Shown one piece after another: positions 8,049 to 18,391 of a stretch of DNA of 64,000 nt. Position 1 is the first letter of the stretch; each line of letters begins with the position of its first letter. The translations under genes and the position numbers were made by a program. The notes under the pieces were generated by a model. The model worked only from the letters and a program-made list of their open reading frames with translations. It had not been told where the DNA came from and searched no databases. The stretch lies in assembly GCF_900167255.1 (NCBI RefSeq), contig NZ_FUYB01000014.1, positions 45,230-109,229 on the forward strand, read 5' to 3'. Origin of the DNA: Thiothrix eikelboomii. Its GTDB lineage: Bacteria > Pseudomonadota > Gammaproteobacteria > Thiotrichales > Thiotrichaceae.

Positions 8049-10382
8049 ATGATACCTGCATCTCGGTTGGCTGTCTGCTTAATCACCGCTTGGCTATTAC
8101 ATGGCTGTGGGGGTGGCTCGGACAATGGCGACAATAATGGTGGCGGTGGAACAGACCCAGCTGGCACGGGGAAACTGGTCGTCAGCGATCCCAACAGTAG
8201 TGCGGGTTTCGCTTTAGCCAATATTCCCTATACCACCCTACCTGCGACGGCAGCAGCACGCCGCACAGGTAATACGACTCAGAGCGGCGAATATCAATAC
8301 GATACCAATGAACAGGTTAGCTTTAGTCTATTTAATACTCAGTTTGCAGGGATCAGCACCAAAGCCAGTATTAATGAAGATGACTTAGCCGTTAGTTATT
8401 GCAAAAGCCACACCACACCGAATACTTGCCAGTATAAGGTGGCACGTAATTTACAGCGGTTATTACTGAGTGTCGATAGCGATCAAAATTTTAGTAATGG
8501 CATTAGTATTTTAACTGACTTCCAACAGAATCCACCCGCTGCTCTAGATACTGAAATTGATCAATTTGAGTTAGCTTTAGCCAAAAAGCTCACCTCCTTG
8601 GGTCGATCAACCGCGAGTTTATTCAAACCTTCCTTAGGCATCAACCTAGAATCCCCTCAGCCTGAAGCGGATGAGGTCGGTGGTCAACCTTTAGCTTTTG
8701 CTGATCTATTTAGAATTTCGCGGCCTTTTCCTGAGTTCTCTTGCACAGATATTAAATACGATGCCAAGGGTTGGCCACTGGAAATCCCAAGCTCTTGTGA
8801 TACCCAAATTAATTCCACCTTCCGCACACCCACTTGGGCAACCACTTTAATTCTACGTTATCTTCCTTATGGTTCGATTCCTACTGGAAAATATACCGTT
8901 TTATACGAAGGGACAGGTAATTTACAATACAGCGGTATTGCCAACAAATTACCAAATGAAAGCCAAGCAGGGCGTGATGTAATTGAGATCACACCGGAAT
9001 TAATTAAAACCCGCAATGCGGCTGGCCTGCGGGTGCAATTAAAGGATATTGATAGCACTAACCCCGTTAAAAATATTCGGATTGTCATGCCCGGTGGCAT
9101 TTGTGAGGGGCATCCCTTCGTGCGGGTCGAAAAAGAGTCCGATTGTCCAGCAGGACAATACCGGAGCTTTGTAGATAGTTTGCAAGCTGATCGCAATGCG
9201 ATTGTTTTCAACCCTGATTATTTACGCTTTGTAAAAGATTTCAAAGTGCTGCGGACTATGAATCTGATGGAAATGAGTCCACGGGCGAGTGCTTGTGATC
9301 CGTTAAAAGATGAGCCTTATCGTCAATGTATGCTGCAAGAATTTTCTTGGAATCAGCGGGCAACAATGGATCAAGCCTCTTGGGGTGGCTCCTTCCGTAC
9401 CCCACTGTTGCAACGCTATGCACGAGGTGTACCTTTAGAGGTCGTCGTTGCGTTAATTAATACGGTTAATAAAGATCCTTGGTTTAATCTTCCACATAAT
9501 GCGACCAATGATTATGTGACGCAGTTTGCCACCTATGTACGTGATCATTTGAACCCACATTTAAAAGTGCATCTTGAATATACCAATGAACCTTGGAATG
9601 GAATTTTCTGGGGTGCTATGTATGTAAGGATGAAAGGACTTGCTTTAAATTTAGACACCACTGAATGGCGGGCTGGTTATAAATATTATTCTAATCGCTC
9701 AGTGGAGGTTTTTAAAATCTGGCATGATATTTTTGGTGGTGCTGAGCGCTTAGTCCGTATATTAAATACTTATCATCCTGATGAGTGGATGTCACGCAAT
9801 ATGCTGACGTATAATGGCAATAATCAATTCGTAGATGCTTTAGCCAGTGCACCTTATTTTCAAGGTTGTTGGGATAAAAACGCTAATGTCGCCTGTGCTG
9901 ATCCTGCAAAAAATCCCTTAATGGTGAAAGATATTAGTTCAGTAGATGATTTATTTACTATTATCGACAACCCAAATAATCCTTATGGCATGGCAGCAAC
10001 TTTAAAGTGGATGACCGTACAAGCTAAAGTCGCCAAAGATTTTAATGTCGATTTTTATACTTACGAAGGTGGTCAACACTTAGTGGTCGATAATCGCGAT
10101 AAAACCATCACGGCTGAGCGGCGTAAAAGCCTCTTAGATTTAATTCGGGCGGCCAATCGTGACCCACGTATGGCGGGGCGCTATAGCCAGTTGCTTAATG
10201 GTTGGCGCGATAATGGTGGCAAGTTGTTTATGTTGTTCACCATGCCACAAAGTTACCATACTTTTGGCACTTTCGGGATTAAAGAGCATTTGAATCAAGC
10301 TCGTAGTGAAGCGCCTAAATACGATATGAGTATGCAATTTCAAGAGATGCAGAAAAAATGCTGGTGGACTGCTTGTGAATAA
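8049..10382 (+). CDS. Large lipoprotein with a glycoside-hydrolase-like catalytic region
   Basis: The 777-residue product begins with a lipoprotein signal (lipobox LLHGC at about 16-20) followed by a Gly/Asn linker, so it should be anchored in a membrane and face outwards. The C-terminal half resembles clan GH-A glycosidases: YTNEPWN (about 513-519) looks like the Asn-Glu-Pro acid/base motif, and FYTYEGGQHL near 672 could supply the nucleophile Glu. Many Cys suggest an extracytoplasmic fold. It resembles proteins annotated as cellulose-binding in other bacteria; the substrate cannot be read from sequence. The N-terminal 300 residues are not recognised. Confidence 0.7.
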   Translation: MIPASRLAVCLITAWLLHGCGGGSDNGDNNGGGGTDPAGTGKLVVSDPNSSAGFALANIPYTTLPATAAARRTGNTTQSGEYQYDTNEQVSFSLFNTQFAGISTKASINEDDLAVSYCKSHTTPNTCQYKVARNLQRLLLSVDSDQNFSNGISILTDFQQNPPAALDTEIDQFELALAKKLTSLGRSTASLFKPSLGINLESPQPEADEVGGQPLAFADLFRISRPFPEFSCTDIKYDAKGWPLEIPSSCDTQINSTFRTPTWATTLILRYLPYGSIPTGKYTVLYEGTGNLQYSGIANKLPNESQAGRDVIEITPELIKTRNAAGLRVQLKDIDSTNPVKNIRIVMPGGICEGHPFVRVEKESDCPAGQYRSFVDSLQADRNAIVFNPDYLRFVKDFKVLRTMNLMEMSPRASACDPLKDEPYRQCMLQEFSWNQRATMDQASWGGSFRTPLLQRYARGVPLEVVVALINTVNKDPWFNLPHNATNDYVTQFATYVRDHLNPHLKVHLEYTNEPWNGIFWGAMYVRMKGLALNLDTTEWRAGYKYYSNRSVEVFKIWHDIFGGAERLVRILNTYHPDEWMSRNMLTYNGNNQFVDALASAPYFQGCWDKNANVACADPAKNPLMVKDISSVDDLFTIIDNPNNPYGMAATLKWMTVQAKVAKDFNVDFYTYEGGQHLVVDNRDKTITAERRKSLLDLIRAANRDPRMAGRYSQLLNGWRDNGGKLFMLFTMPQSYHTFGTFGIKEHLNQARSEAPKYDMSMQFQEMQKKCWWTACE

Positions 10383-10455
10383 GCGGTCTTGATATCGTCT
10401 TAATACCAGCATTGCGCCAGCCCCCATCAGCGGGCGCAGACTAAACCTCAGCTCA

Positions 10456-11364
10456 CTACAGTTGAGGTGCAACCACCTCTTTATAACGTATGGTTTGTGA
10501 ACTGGTTCCACCTTTGTCTGTTTTTGCTAAGCTCTTATAAGGTAAGCCATCAGCCTTGCCAATATAAAGCTGGTTAGTTCCCGCCCCCATACCCACCATA
10601 TCACTGTGATAACTGAGAATCATGACCTCCACGCCATCGAGGGTATCGCTGCCCTCTGCTTTGCAGTCCGTCATTTTGATCGTGCCATCTTTCATCATCC
10701 CAATAGCTACTCGCTCCGCATGGCTTAGATCCGGTGCTGGCTGCCATTTGCCCTCAGCATTCATAAAAAACTGATCATTCAGCTTAATAGCTTCTAATTT
10801 CAGCCCATCGGCTTCAGTGATCATATGCCAAGTGGCTTGGGTTAATTTAGCTTCACTGGCTTTAATCACTGCCTCACAAGCGGTGTCGACCGTCATTGCG
10901 GGAATGGCTGTAGTCGTGGGTGTTGCAGCATTCGTTAATTTATTCGCAGCTTGTCGAAGCAATCCCTCTAGTTTCTGCAAACCATCATCCATATAGTCCC
11001 CGCCCATTTTGCTAATGCTCAACACCTCTTGGCCTTGACGCATGGAAACTTTGTCCATTTCACGCCCTTGCCGCTGGCTATTCGCTTCATCACCTAAACC
11101 TTCCAGCTTATTTTTGCCTGCAAACAAAGTTTTGAAACCTTGTTTGGCGGCCTCTTCATCGTGGTAATCTAGGTGCATGACCCGCACTGACAAGCCCTCT
11201 TTTTCATAATCACAAATTTCTGCCGTATCAGTGCTAATCTCAACAGGTTTACCGAAGGCAGCTTGAATCTCGGCAGCACTCACGAAGGAGCAAGCCGATT
11301 CGGCAGCATAAACTTGGGTGGTGGTCGCTAGACAAAGTAGCGGAAATAATAGCGCTTGCTTCAT
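10456..11364 (-). CDS. Periplasmic protein of unknown function
   Basis: The 302-residue product has a signal peptide (about 1-20, cleaving after VYAAE). The mature part has two segments: residues 22-140 start with a conserved-looking CSFVSAAEIQAAFGKP, and 155-302 with ACEAVIKASEAKLTQATWHM and several aromatic/Lys-rich strands. The first half resembles small periplasmic domains of unknown function that begin with an xCxxLxxxEv motif. No catalytic residues are assigned. It converges with the lipoprotein gene upstream. Confidence 0.65.
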   Translation of the reverse strand: MKQALLFPLLCLATTTQVYAAESACSFVSAAEIQAAFGKPVEISTDTAEICDYEKEGLSVRVMHLDYHDEEAAKQGFKTLFAGKNKLEGLGDEANSQRQGREMDKVSMRQGQEVLSISKMGGDYMDDGLQKLEGLLRQAANKLTNAATPTTTAIPAMTVDTACEAVIKASEAKLTQATWHMITEADGLKLEAIKLNDQFFMNAEGKWQPAPDLSHAERVAIGMMKDGTIKMTDCKAEGSDTLDGVEVMILSYHSDMVGMGAGTNQLYIGKADGLPYKSLAKTDKGGTSSQTIRYKEVVAPQL

Positions 11365-11597
11365 GGATTCGTCCTGTCGTTGAACTATTGAATACTTAGG
11401 CCTGTCCCTCGCTTAGAAAGGCCTTTTAGTAACTAATATATAACCAATAAAAACAGAATCTGCAAGCGCTCAAGCTCATTGACTCCAGCTAAGTGTCAAT
11501 TCGCACACGGTAATGAACTCGTTTTCAGAACTTAATTTTGCCTAGCGGAGCTGAACGAGTAAGATAGCGCCCATTCTTTTGTTTGTAGGTTGCTCCC

Positions 11598-12668
11598 ATG
11601 CTTCAAGATACGCTTAATAATACGAATATTGCTGAAGAACATGTTTTAGTCACACCGGATGAGTTCAAAGTCCGCTTCCCGCTGGCTGCATCGAGCGAAG
11701 CGTTTATTCGTAGTAGTCGTCAAATCGTCGAAAATATTCTGGATGGCAAAGATCATCGCTTATTAGTGGTGTCTGGCCCTTGCTCGATTCATGATATTGC
11801 AGCGGCTAAAGAATATGCGCTGCGCTTAAAAGCACTGAGCGAACAAGTCGGCGATTCTTTATATCTTGTGATGCGTATTTATTTTGAAAAACCTCGTACC
11901 ACCGTGGGTTGGAAGGGTCTGATCAATGATCCTGATATGGATGACTCGTTCAATATTGAAAAAGGTTTAGGCTTAGCGCGTGAATTGCTGTTATGGTTGG
12001 CGGAGCAAAATATTCCGGCCGCCACCGAAGCCCTCGACCCGATTAGCCCACAATACCTGTCTGATTTATTTGCCTGGGCCGCGATTGGCGCACGCACGAC
12101 GGAATCGCAAACTCACCGCGAAATGGCCAGCGGCTTATCTATGCCGGTGGGCTTCAAGAATGGCACCGATGGCAATTTAGATGTCGCCATCAATGCAATG
12201 CTCTCCGTGTCCCATCCACATAGTTTCCTCGGGATTAACCAAACCGGCCAAGTGACTGTGATCAAAACTCGTGGCAATCGCTATGGTCATCTGATCCTGC
12301 GCGGTGGCAAACACCCGAATTATGACAGTGTTAATATCGCGCAATGCGAACAAGCTTTAGCCAAAGCTAAGCTGCCACAAAATATCGTGGTCGATTGCAG
12401 TCATGGTAACTCCAGCAAACAACATGCCTTGCAAGTGTTAGTCGCTGAAAATGTAGCGAGCCAAATCATCGAAGGTAATCGCTCCATCATGGGCATTATG
12501 TTGGAAAGCCATCTCTTCCCCGGCAACCAAGCGATTCCAACCGACTTAACTCAACTCAAATACGGCGTATCAGTCACCGATGCTTGTATTGATTGGGATA
12601 CGACTTCACAACTGTTAAAGCATCTGAATGGACGCTTGAAAGCTGCGTTAAGAGAGCGGCGCTTGTAA
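11598..12668 (+). CDS. aroG: 3-deoxy-7-phosphoheptulonate synthase, class I (AroF/G/H type)
   Basis: This DAHP synthase condenses phosphoenolpyruvate and erythrose 4-phosphate, the first step of the shikimate pathway. Family motifs are visible: VVSGPCSIHD with the metal-binding Cys, RIYFEKPRTTVGWKGLINDP, ARTTESQTHREMASGLSMPVGFKNG and DCSHGNSSKQ. Its 356 residues match the E. coli isozymes; which amino acid inhibits it cannot be told safely from sequence, so the symbol is nominal. No TyrR or Trp operator was recognised in the 230 bases upstream. Confidence 0.95.
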   Translation: MLQDTLNNTNIAEEHVLVTPDEFKVRFPLAASSEAFIRSSRQIVENILDGKDHRLLVVSGPCSIHDIAAAKEYALRLKALSEQVGDSLYLVMRIYFEKPRTTVGWKGLINDPDMDDSFNIEKGLGLARELLLWLAEQNIPAATEALDPISPQYLSDLFAWAAIGARTTESQTHREMASGLSMPVGFKNGTDGNLDVAINAMLSVSHPHSFLGINQTGQVTVIKTRGNRYGHLILRGGKHPNYDSVNIAQCEQALAKAKLPQNIVVDCSHGNSSKQHALQVLVAENVASQIIEGNRSIMGIMLESHLFPGNQAIPTDLTQLKYGVSVTDACIDWDTTSQLLKHLNGRLKAALRERRL

Positions 12669-12712
12669 GTTGTTAGATTAGAGCTGGTTAGGCTGTTGTG
12701 TAGACAGCAGCC

Positions 12713-15700
12713 TTACTGCCCTGAGACTCGAATATGGCTCTGCCCCCCCGACAACCGCCGCACTTGAATCTGCACGCCAAGTCGCTCGGTCATTTCCTGC
12801 ACATGCGAAATCACACCGACTTTGCGTCCTTGCGCTTGGAGCTGATCCAGTGCATCCATCGCTATCCGCAAAGAATCCGTATCTAAACTGCCAAAGCCTT
12901 CATCAATAAACAGCGATTCGACTTTCACTCGTTGCGAAGATAAAGAAGCTAAGCCCAAAGCCAACGCTAAGGACACTAAAAACGACTCGCCCCCAGACAA
13001 CGAATGCACTGAGCGAATTTCCCCACCCATATCTTGATCTAAGACCAACAGCGCTAAACTGCGTTGCACCCGTCGCAAGCTATACCGCCGTGACAAATCG
13101 GCCAGATGCCGATTCGCATAACTCAGTAAGACATCAAGGCTATATTGCTGCGCTATATCGCGGAATTTGTTCCCATTTGCAGAGCCAATCAGCTCATTTA
13201 ACTGCCCCCAAATCCGTGCTTGGCTCGTCAACTGCGCTAATTCAACTTGTAAACCCTCAGCATACTCACGCTGCTGCTGATCTTCACGTAAGCTCAATAA
13301 TAATTCTTGTGCCGCCAGCTGCGCTGCTTGTAAGTTCAAGAGCTGGCTAGCATAGGCAGCCTGAACCGTTTCCAAACTCGCTGCCTCAGGCCGTGACTGC
13401 TCATGTTGTGTCCGTTGAGCTTGGCGCTCATCTAAAATGGCTTGCGCCTGCCGACCAGCAACATGCAAAGCCTGCAAGGCTTGGCGCTCGCGCTGTAACC
13501 ATACAGGCTGATACCTCAGCAAAGCGGTTAATTCAGCCTCTTCAAGACTAAAACCGTGTTGACGGAGGCTGGCTAATTCAGTCGCTAAACTTTGCTGGCT
13601 CAGTCGTTGCTGATCCTTAAGTTGCTCTACTTGTGTTTGGAGCTGCCCAAGGTTAGCAGCGGCGCGAATCTGCGCATGATCTGCTTGCTCTGCCTGTGTT
13701 TGTAAAGCAGTCACTTGCTGAGCTAACTGCGCTAATTCACGCTGCCAACGCTCTTCAAGCTCTATTAGGCTTTCTGCGAACAAGCTTTGGCGTTGTTGCT
13801 GTTGAAGGGCTAACTCAGCGGCTAATTCAGCTAACTCTTGTTGTCGATGGTTCAAACCCGCCTGAGCCTGCTGGATTTTAAAATCAAAAGCAGTTTGAGC
13901 CGCGACTAATTCCGTCTGCTCTTGGTTTAATTGGTGCTCGGCTTGTTGTTGAGCTTGCCAACTACGCACTTGGTCTGCACAGCGCTCGATAAACTGGGGC
14001 GCAGAAACTTGCCAAGCTACTTGCCAACTGGGATCTACGAAAGCTGAGTCTAATTGCTTTAAATACGCTTGCAGTCTCGTGGTCAATTCAACTTGACCTT
14101 GCTGCAGATAGTGCTGCTGGGTTTGTTGCAGCTTGAGCTTAGTTTCGAGACTCAGGTAGCGATCTTGAGCAGCGCTGGCTAATTGCTGAGCTTGGCGCTG
14201 GGCTTGCTGGGCGAGTTCGTGCTGTTGATAGGCTCGACGGGCAGCCTGTTCCGTGGGATGAATCGCAGCCAGCGCTTGCTGTTGGATGGCTAGCCGCTGT
14301 TCTAGCTCAGTCGTAGTCTCACCCTCACCGACTAAACCTAACTGCGCATACGTTTGCCAAGCTGCGAGGGCTGCATTTTTTGCGGCAGTTGCCTGAGTGA
14401 GGCTCTGCTCTAAGCTTAAGGATTGTTGTTGATAATGCTGCCAATGGGCTTGTTCAGCATTCACGCGCCCAGTTAAGACCTTAGCGGCTTCACGCTGTTG
14501 CAGATAATCTTGTTGCAAATGCACTAGCAGGGCATCCAAAGCAGGTGCTTGCTGTGCATAAGGATGCTCAAGCGCACCACAGACCGGACAAGCATCCCCT
14601 GCAGTTAATTGTGCGCGCCAATGTGCAGCTTGATCAGCACAGGCCGCCGCTGCTAACCGCCAAGTATGTTCGGCGCGTTCACTTTCGCCCTCCACGACCA
14701 GCAACTGCGCTTGGAGCTGCTGGCACAATTGTGCACTGTGTTGTTGCTGCAGTTGTGCTTGCTGGAAGGCAAGCTGCCCATCAGCAAGGGCTTGGCTGCT
14801 CGTTTGCACAGCCAACCCTGCTTGTTGGGCGGCTTGTAATTGCCTGAGATCGGCTTCTAGTTGTTGACGTTGCTTGGCTAAATCCTCTAAGTCATAGTGG
14901 GTGGCTTGTTGTTGAGCTTGCTGAGCCTGCGCTGTGGCTGCCATTAACGCTTGTTGTTGCTGCTGCCAAGCTAATTTGGCTTGTGCTAAGTGAGTCTCTA
15001 GTTGCACTAATTCAGCCGCTACAGCCTTTAACTTAGACTCAGCCTCTGTTTGCTGTTGCCAACTCGCCTGAGCTTGCTGCAATAATCCCTGCCAACGCGG
15101 CCAATGTTCGGCTAAACCCTGCCAAGCACTGTGTTCTCTTTGCCAAGCCTTGAGGGTGGTTTGCTGTTGTTGGACTTGCGTTAGCTTCGCCGTGTGTTGC
15201 TTAGCTGCTGTTTGTAAAACATGGAACGCCTGTTGTGCTGTCTGTTGCTGGGTTAAGGCGGCTGCATGCCGTGGCAATACAGCTTGAATCAGGGTATCGA
15301 GTTGACGAGCTTGGAGTAATTCGGGTTGCAAAGCTGCATATTCTTGTTGTTTAGCGGTCAATTGGGTTTGCACAGCGAGCAACTGAGTCTGTGCTAACTG
15401 TTGGTGCTGCTCAGTGGTGGCATGATGCTGTTGTGCGATCTGCAGTTGGGCGGTGCTAGTGGTTAAATCTTGCTGAAGCCGCTGTCGATGCGTCACTAAA
15501 CCATTCAAGGCTTGAACAGCCTCGAGCTTAGCTAAAAACTGGCGGCGCTCGTTAGCAGCTTGTTCCTCCTCAAGCGCCTTCGCTAAGCTTGTGTTAGCCT
15601 GTTGATAGGCTTGCTCAAGCTGAGCGGCTTGTCGATACCATTGCAGCTGTTGTTCTAATTGCAGACGTTCTGTCTCTAAGGTTTGCACCTGCCGTTGCGC

Positions 15701-16432
15701 TTGGCTGCTGGCCAGTTCTTGTTGTTGACGCTCCTCAGTGCTTAAAATCGCTAAATTAGCTAAACGGGTGCGCAAATGCCCTAAATTTTGCTCAGCACCT
15801 TTGGCATACTGATAAGCACGCCGCGACAGCTCCGCGAATAAATCAGTACCGGTTAAGGTTTGGAGTAATTCAGCACGCTTATCGTCGGGCGCTTTGAGAA
15901 AGCTAGCAAACTCATTTTGTGCTAATAACACTCCACGGGTAAATTGCTCGAAGCTTAGGCCAATTCGTGCCACGATAGCCTCTAAAACCTCGGTTTTGCG
16001 GCTACTGGCGATGATTTGCTGATGATCCAAGCTCAGCAACGACATTTCTGAAGCTTGTAGTCGACCCTCCGCTTTACTTCGTGCCCGACGCACACTCCAA
16101 TGCGCCCGATACCTCACACCATCATTACCGACAAAATCCACCTCGGCAAACCCTTCACCTGCACCACGCCGCAAAATCGTGCGTGGGTCACGCGGGGCAA
16201 TGGTTTCGCCCGAGACATCCGGTAGTTGCTGGCGAGTGCCTTCTCGGGGCAGACGGGGCATATCATCATAGAGGGCAAGACATAAAGCATCCAATAAAGT
16301 ACTTTTCCCCGCACCCGTCGGGCCAGTGATAGCAAAGATGCCTGTACTCGCTAAAGGTTCGCTCGTAAATTCGATCTCAAACAGGCGAGCGAGTGAAGCT
16401 AAATTCTTACCGCGAATCGCTAAAATTTTCAT
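12713..16432 (-). CDS. sbcC: SbcC, ATPase subunit of the SbcCD nuclease
   Basis: SbcC is the SMC-like (Rad50-type) ATPase that, with SbcD, cleaves DNA hairpins and blocked ends. The 1239-residue protein has Walker A GPTGAGKSTLLD (about 38-49) at the N-terminus, and signature LSGGESFLVSLALALGLA with Walker B SLFIDEGFGSLD at the C-terminus. A very Gln-rich coiled coil lies between, with the zinc-hook CPVCG in its middle (14565-14585). It overlaps the sbcD stop by 4 bases. The coiled coil explains the many open antisense frames here. Confidence 0.96.
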   Translation of the reverse strand: MKILAIRGKNLASLARLFEIEFTSEPLASTGIFAITGPTGAGKSTLLDALCLALYDDMPRLPREGTRQQLPDVSGETIAPRDPRTILRRGAGEGFAEVDFVGNDGVRYRAHWSVRRARSKAEGRLQASEMSLLSLDHQQIIASSRKTEVLEAIVARIGLSFEQFTRGVLLAQNEFASFLKAPDDKRAELLQTLTGTDLFAELSRRAYQYAKGAEQNLGHLRTRLANLAILSTEERQQQELASSQAQRQVQTLETERLQLEQQLQWYRQAAQLEQAYQQANTSLAKALEEEQAANERRQFLAKLEAVQALNGLVTHRQRLQQDLTTSTAQLQIAQQHHATTEQHQQLAQTQLLAVQTQLTAKQQEYAALQPELLQARQLDTLIQAVLPRHAAALTQQQTAQQAFHVLQTAAKQHTAKLTQVQQQQTTLKAWQREHSAWQGLAEHWPRWQGLLQQAQASWQQQTEAESKLKAVAAELVQLETHLAQAKLAWQQQQQALMAATAQAQQAQQQATHYDLEDLAKQRQQLEADLRQLQAAQQAGLAVQTSSQALADGQLAFQQAQLQQQHSAQLCQQLQAQLLVVEGESERAEHTWRLAAAACADQAAHWRAQLTAGDACPVCGALEHPYAQQAPALDALLVHLQQDYLQQREAAKVLTGRVNAEQAHWQHYQQQSLSLEQSLTQATAAKNAALAAWQTYAQLGLVGEGETTTELEQRLAIQQQALAAIHPTEQAARRAYQQHELAQQAQRQAQQLASAAQDRYLSLETKLKLQQTQQHYLQQGQVELTTRLQAYLKQLDSAFVDPSWQVAWQVSAPQFIERCADQVRSWQAQQQAEHQLNQEQTELVAAQTAFDFKIQQAQAGLNHRQQELAELAAELALQQQQRQSLFAESLIELEERWQRELAQLAQQVTALQTQAEQADHAQIRAAANLGQLQTQVEQLKDQQRLSQQSLATELASLRQHGFSLEEAELTALLRYQPVWLQRERQALQALHVAGRQAQAILDERQAQRTQHEQSRPEAASLETVQAAYASQLLNLQAAQLAAQELLLSLREDQQQREYAEGLQVELAQLTSQARIWGQLNELIGSANGNKFRDIAQQYSLDVLLSYANRHLADLSRRYSLRRVQRSLALLVLDQDMGGEIRSVHSLSGGESFLVSLALALGLASLSSQRVKVESLFIDEGFGSLDTDSLRIAMDALDQLQAQGRKVGVISHVQEMTERLGVQIQVRRLSGGQSHIRVSGQ

Positions 16433-17670
16433 ACGGCTTCAAGCTGGGTTTCTTGGAGTAGTTGATGGAAGGCTTGGCTTAGTTCACTGGGCAAGTCAGT
16501 GGCATATTTCTGTTGATACAGCTCAGTGAGTAGATGCAGAGGATCAAGCTCAGCTAAATCCTCTAAAGAGAGCGGGGCAAGCTCATTTTCATCCCCCTCC
16601 GTGCGTAAATAACGAGTTTCAATCTTGGCTAAACGCACCGGTTTATCTTTAAGTGCATCCTCAATCCGCTGGCGCAAACCCGGTTCAGGCGCGGTGAGTT
16701 GCACCCGTACTTCCAGATAAGGCTGCTCTGTTTCTGGTAAAGCGGCCAACTCCAAAGCTTGTAGGGCTGCGACGACCTGATCCAAGGGTGCGGGCTTCGC
16801 AGGCACTCGCAATAACTCTACAAAGCGAGGAATGCGTACCGACTCAACCGCTGCCAGCCTCGACCCCGCCAAATCCACGCAGAGTACTTGATGCGGGTAT
16901 TGTGTCTCTGCAAAGGACATCGGCAAAGGGCTACCCGCATAGCGAATCCAATCGGTTTGCCCGACGCTTTGGGCTAAATGCAAATGACCTAAGGCGACAT
17001 AAGTTAAGGCTGGGCTAAAAATACTCGCAGGCAAGGCCTCACTATTCCCGATCATAATCCGCCGCTCAGAATCCTGTGAGGCCGCCCCACCCTGCAAATA
17101 GCAGTGACCTAGGGCAATAATGGCTTGCTGGTCAGTGGCTTGGCTTTGAGCGATCGCTAAGGTTTGTGCATACACTCCCTCGACCCCCGCGAGGAAGGCA
17201 TCCTGTTCACTCGTCACTTTCGGCAGATCCGCAGGGCGCAAAAAGGGTACCGCTAAACACCAAGCCGCCACTGCCCCTGTTCGATCTTTCAAGGGTACCA
17301 CCAAGGAGGCTAAATCATGCTGGCCATTGGGTAAGCGCCAAACCTGACCACTGACCACAGCATCTAATAATTGCAAAAATGGGCGGGGAGCTTCCAAACG
17401 TGCTGGTGAATCATGATTACCTGCAATCAAAACGGTATTCAAATGCGGTAGGCTGGCTCTAGCTGCCGTCAGAAATTGATAAAGCTGCTGCTGTGCCACC
17501 GCCGAAGGGTTAGCCGTATCAAAAATATCGCCCGCAATAATTAAAGCATCAGCTTGCTTGTCAACCAAAGTGGCTAACAGCCAATTTAAAAAACACTGCT
17601 GCTCATAGCGGCGCTCAAAACCATGTAAACTCTGCCCTAGATGCCAATCGGCGGTGTGAATTAAACGCAT
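16429..17670 (-). CDS. sbcD: SbcD, nuclease subunit of SbcCD
   Basis: SbcD is the Mre11-like metallophosphoesterase of the complex. Residues giving the two-metal site are visible: HTADWHLGQ, IIAGDIFD, LIAGNHDSPARL and LGHLHLAQ. The C-terminal DNA-binding/capping region is present; 413 residues is the normal size. It is the first gene of the sbcDC pair. Confidence 0.96.
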   Translation of the reverse strand: MRLIHTADWHLGQSLHGFERRYEQQCFLNWLLATLVDKQADALIIAGDIFDTANPSAVAQQQLYQFLTAARASLPHLNTVLIAGNHDSPARLEAPRPFLQLLDAVVSGQVWRLPNGQHDLASLVVPLKDRTGAVAAWCLAVPFLRPADLPKVTSEQDAFLAGVEGVYAQTLAIAQSQATDQQAIIALGHCYLQGGAASQDSERRIMIGNSEALPASIFSPALTYVALGHLHLAQSVGQTDWIRYAGSPLPMSFAETQYPHQVLCVDLAGSRLAAVESVRIPRFVELLRVPAKPAPLDQVVAALQALELAALPETEQPYLEVRVQLTAPEPGLRQRIEDALKDKPVRLAKIETRYLRTEGDENELAPLSLEDLAELDPLHLLTELYQQKYATDLPSELSQAFHQLLQETQLEAV

Positions 17671-17804
17671 CGGCTGTTAATCCATTCATTTTTAAAGAAT
17701 CGCCTACTATAGCAAGGCTAGCCCTTAAGTGCTGTAGCTAACCGTGGGTTTAAGCTTCCGCCTTGCTAGAAAACTGCTACTATTAGTGCAAAGGAGACAA
17801 TGCA

Positions 17805-18386
17805 ATGGCTTTAGTTCAATCCATCCATTATCTGAGTGTGGAGGCTTATTTAGCAGGTGAGCGCGACAGTGAAATTCGCCATGAATATGTCGATGGTGTA
17901 ATACAGGCGATGGCAGGTGCCAGTGTTAATCACAATAAGATTACCGCTAATGTGTTAACACAATTGATGGTGCAACTTAAAAATAAAGATTGCCGTCCCT
18001 ATAGCAGTGATCTACTCGTGAAAACCGCAGCTAATCGCTATCGTTACCCTGATGTCTTAGTCGTATGTCATGAGCAGTTTTTAGATGACTACAGTACGAA
18101 TGCCCCCATTATTATTTTTGAAGTTTTATCTAAAGCCACCCGACAAACTGATCGCAAACAGAAATTATTTGAATATTTACAGCTACCTTCTTTATTAGAA
18201 TATGTGTTGATTGAGCAAGACTGGGTAGAAATTGAAGTATTGCAGCGTAGTCAGAATTGGCGACCTGACTATTACTACTGGGGTGATACGATTAGCCTAG
18301 CATCCGTAGGTGCTAGTTTGAGTGTTGCGGATATTTATGAGCAAGTAGTGAATGCGGATGTGTTGGCCGCTAAACATCAGGAGTAA
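17805..18386 (+). CDS. Uma2 family (DUF820) restriction-endonuclease-like protein
   Basis: The 193-residue protein has the Uma2/DUF820 layout, a PD-(D/E)xK nuclease fold. EIRHEYVDGVIQAMAG (about 24-39) supplies the N-terminal acidic motif, RYPDVLVVC the central Asp, and IIFEVLSKATRQTDRKQKLFEY the Glu and Lys of the active site. The family is abundant and expanded in cyanobacteria and Thiothrix-like bacteria; its role is unproved. A broken relative lies at 30115-30315. The next gene starts 5 bases downstream. Confidence 0.85.
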   Translation: MALVQSIHYLSVEAYLAGERDSEIRHEYVDGVIQAMAGASVNHNKITANVLTQLMVQLKNKDCRPYSSDLLVKTAANRYRYPDVLVVCHEQFLDDYSTNAPIIIFEVLSKATRQTDRKQKLFEYLQLPSLLEYVLIEQDWVEIEVLQRSQNWRPDYYYWGDTISLASVGASLSVADIYEQVVNADVLAAKHQE

Positions 18387-18391
18387 TTAGC

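Noticed and set aside
12690..12711. Hairpin between the DAHP synthase gene and sbcC
   Set aside because: The stem is reasonable (GGCTGTTGT with ACAGCAGCC) but lacks a T run on either strand, so it is not called as a terminator.
13090..14847. Several open frames antisense to sbcC
   Set aside because: They are shadows of the Gln-rich coiled coil of SbcC.
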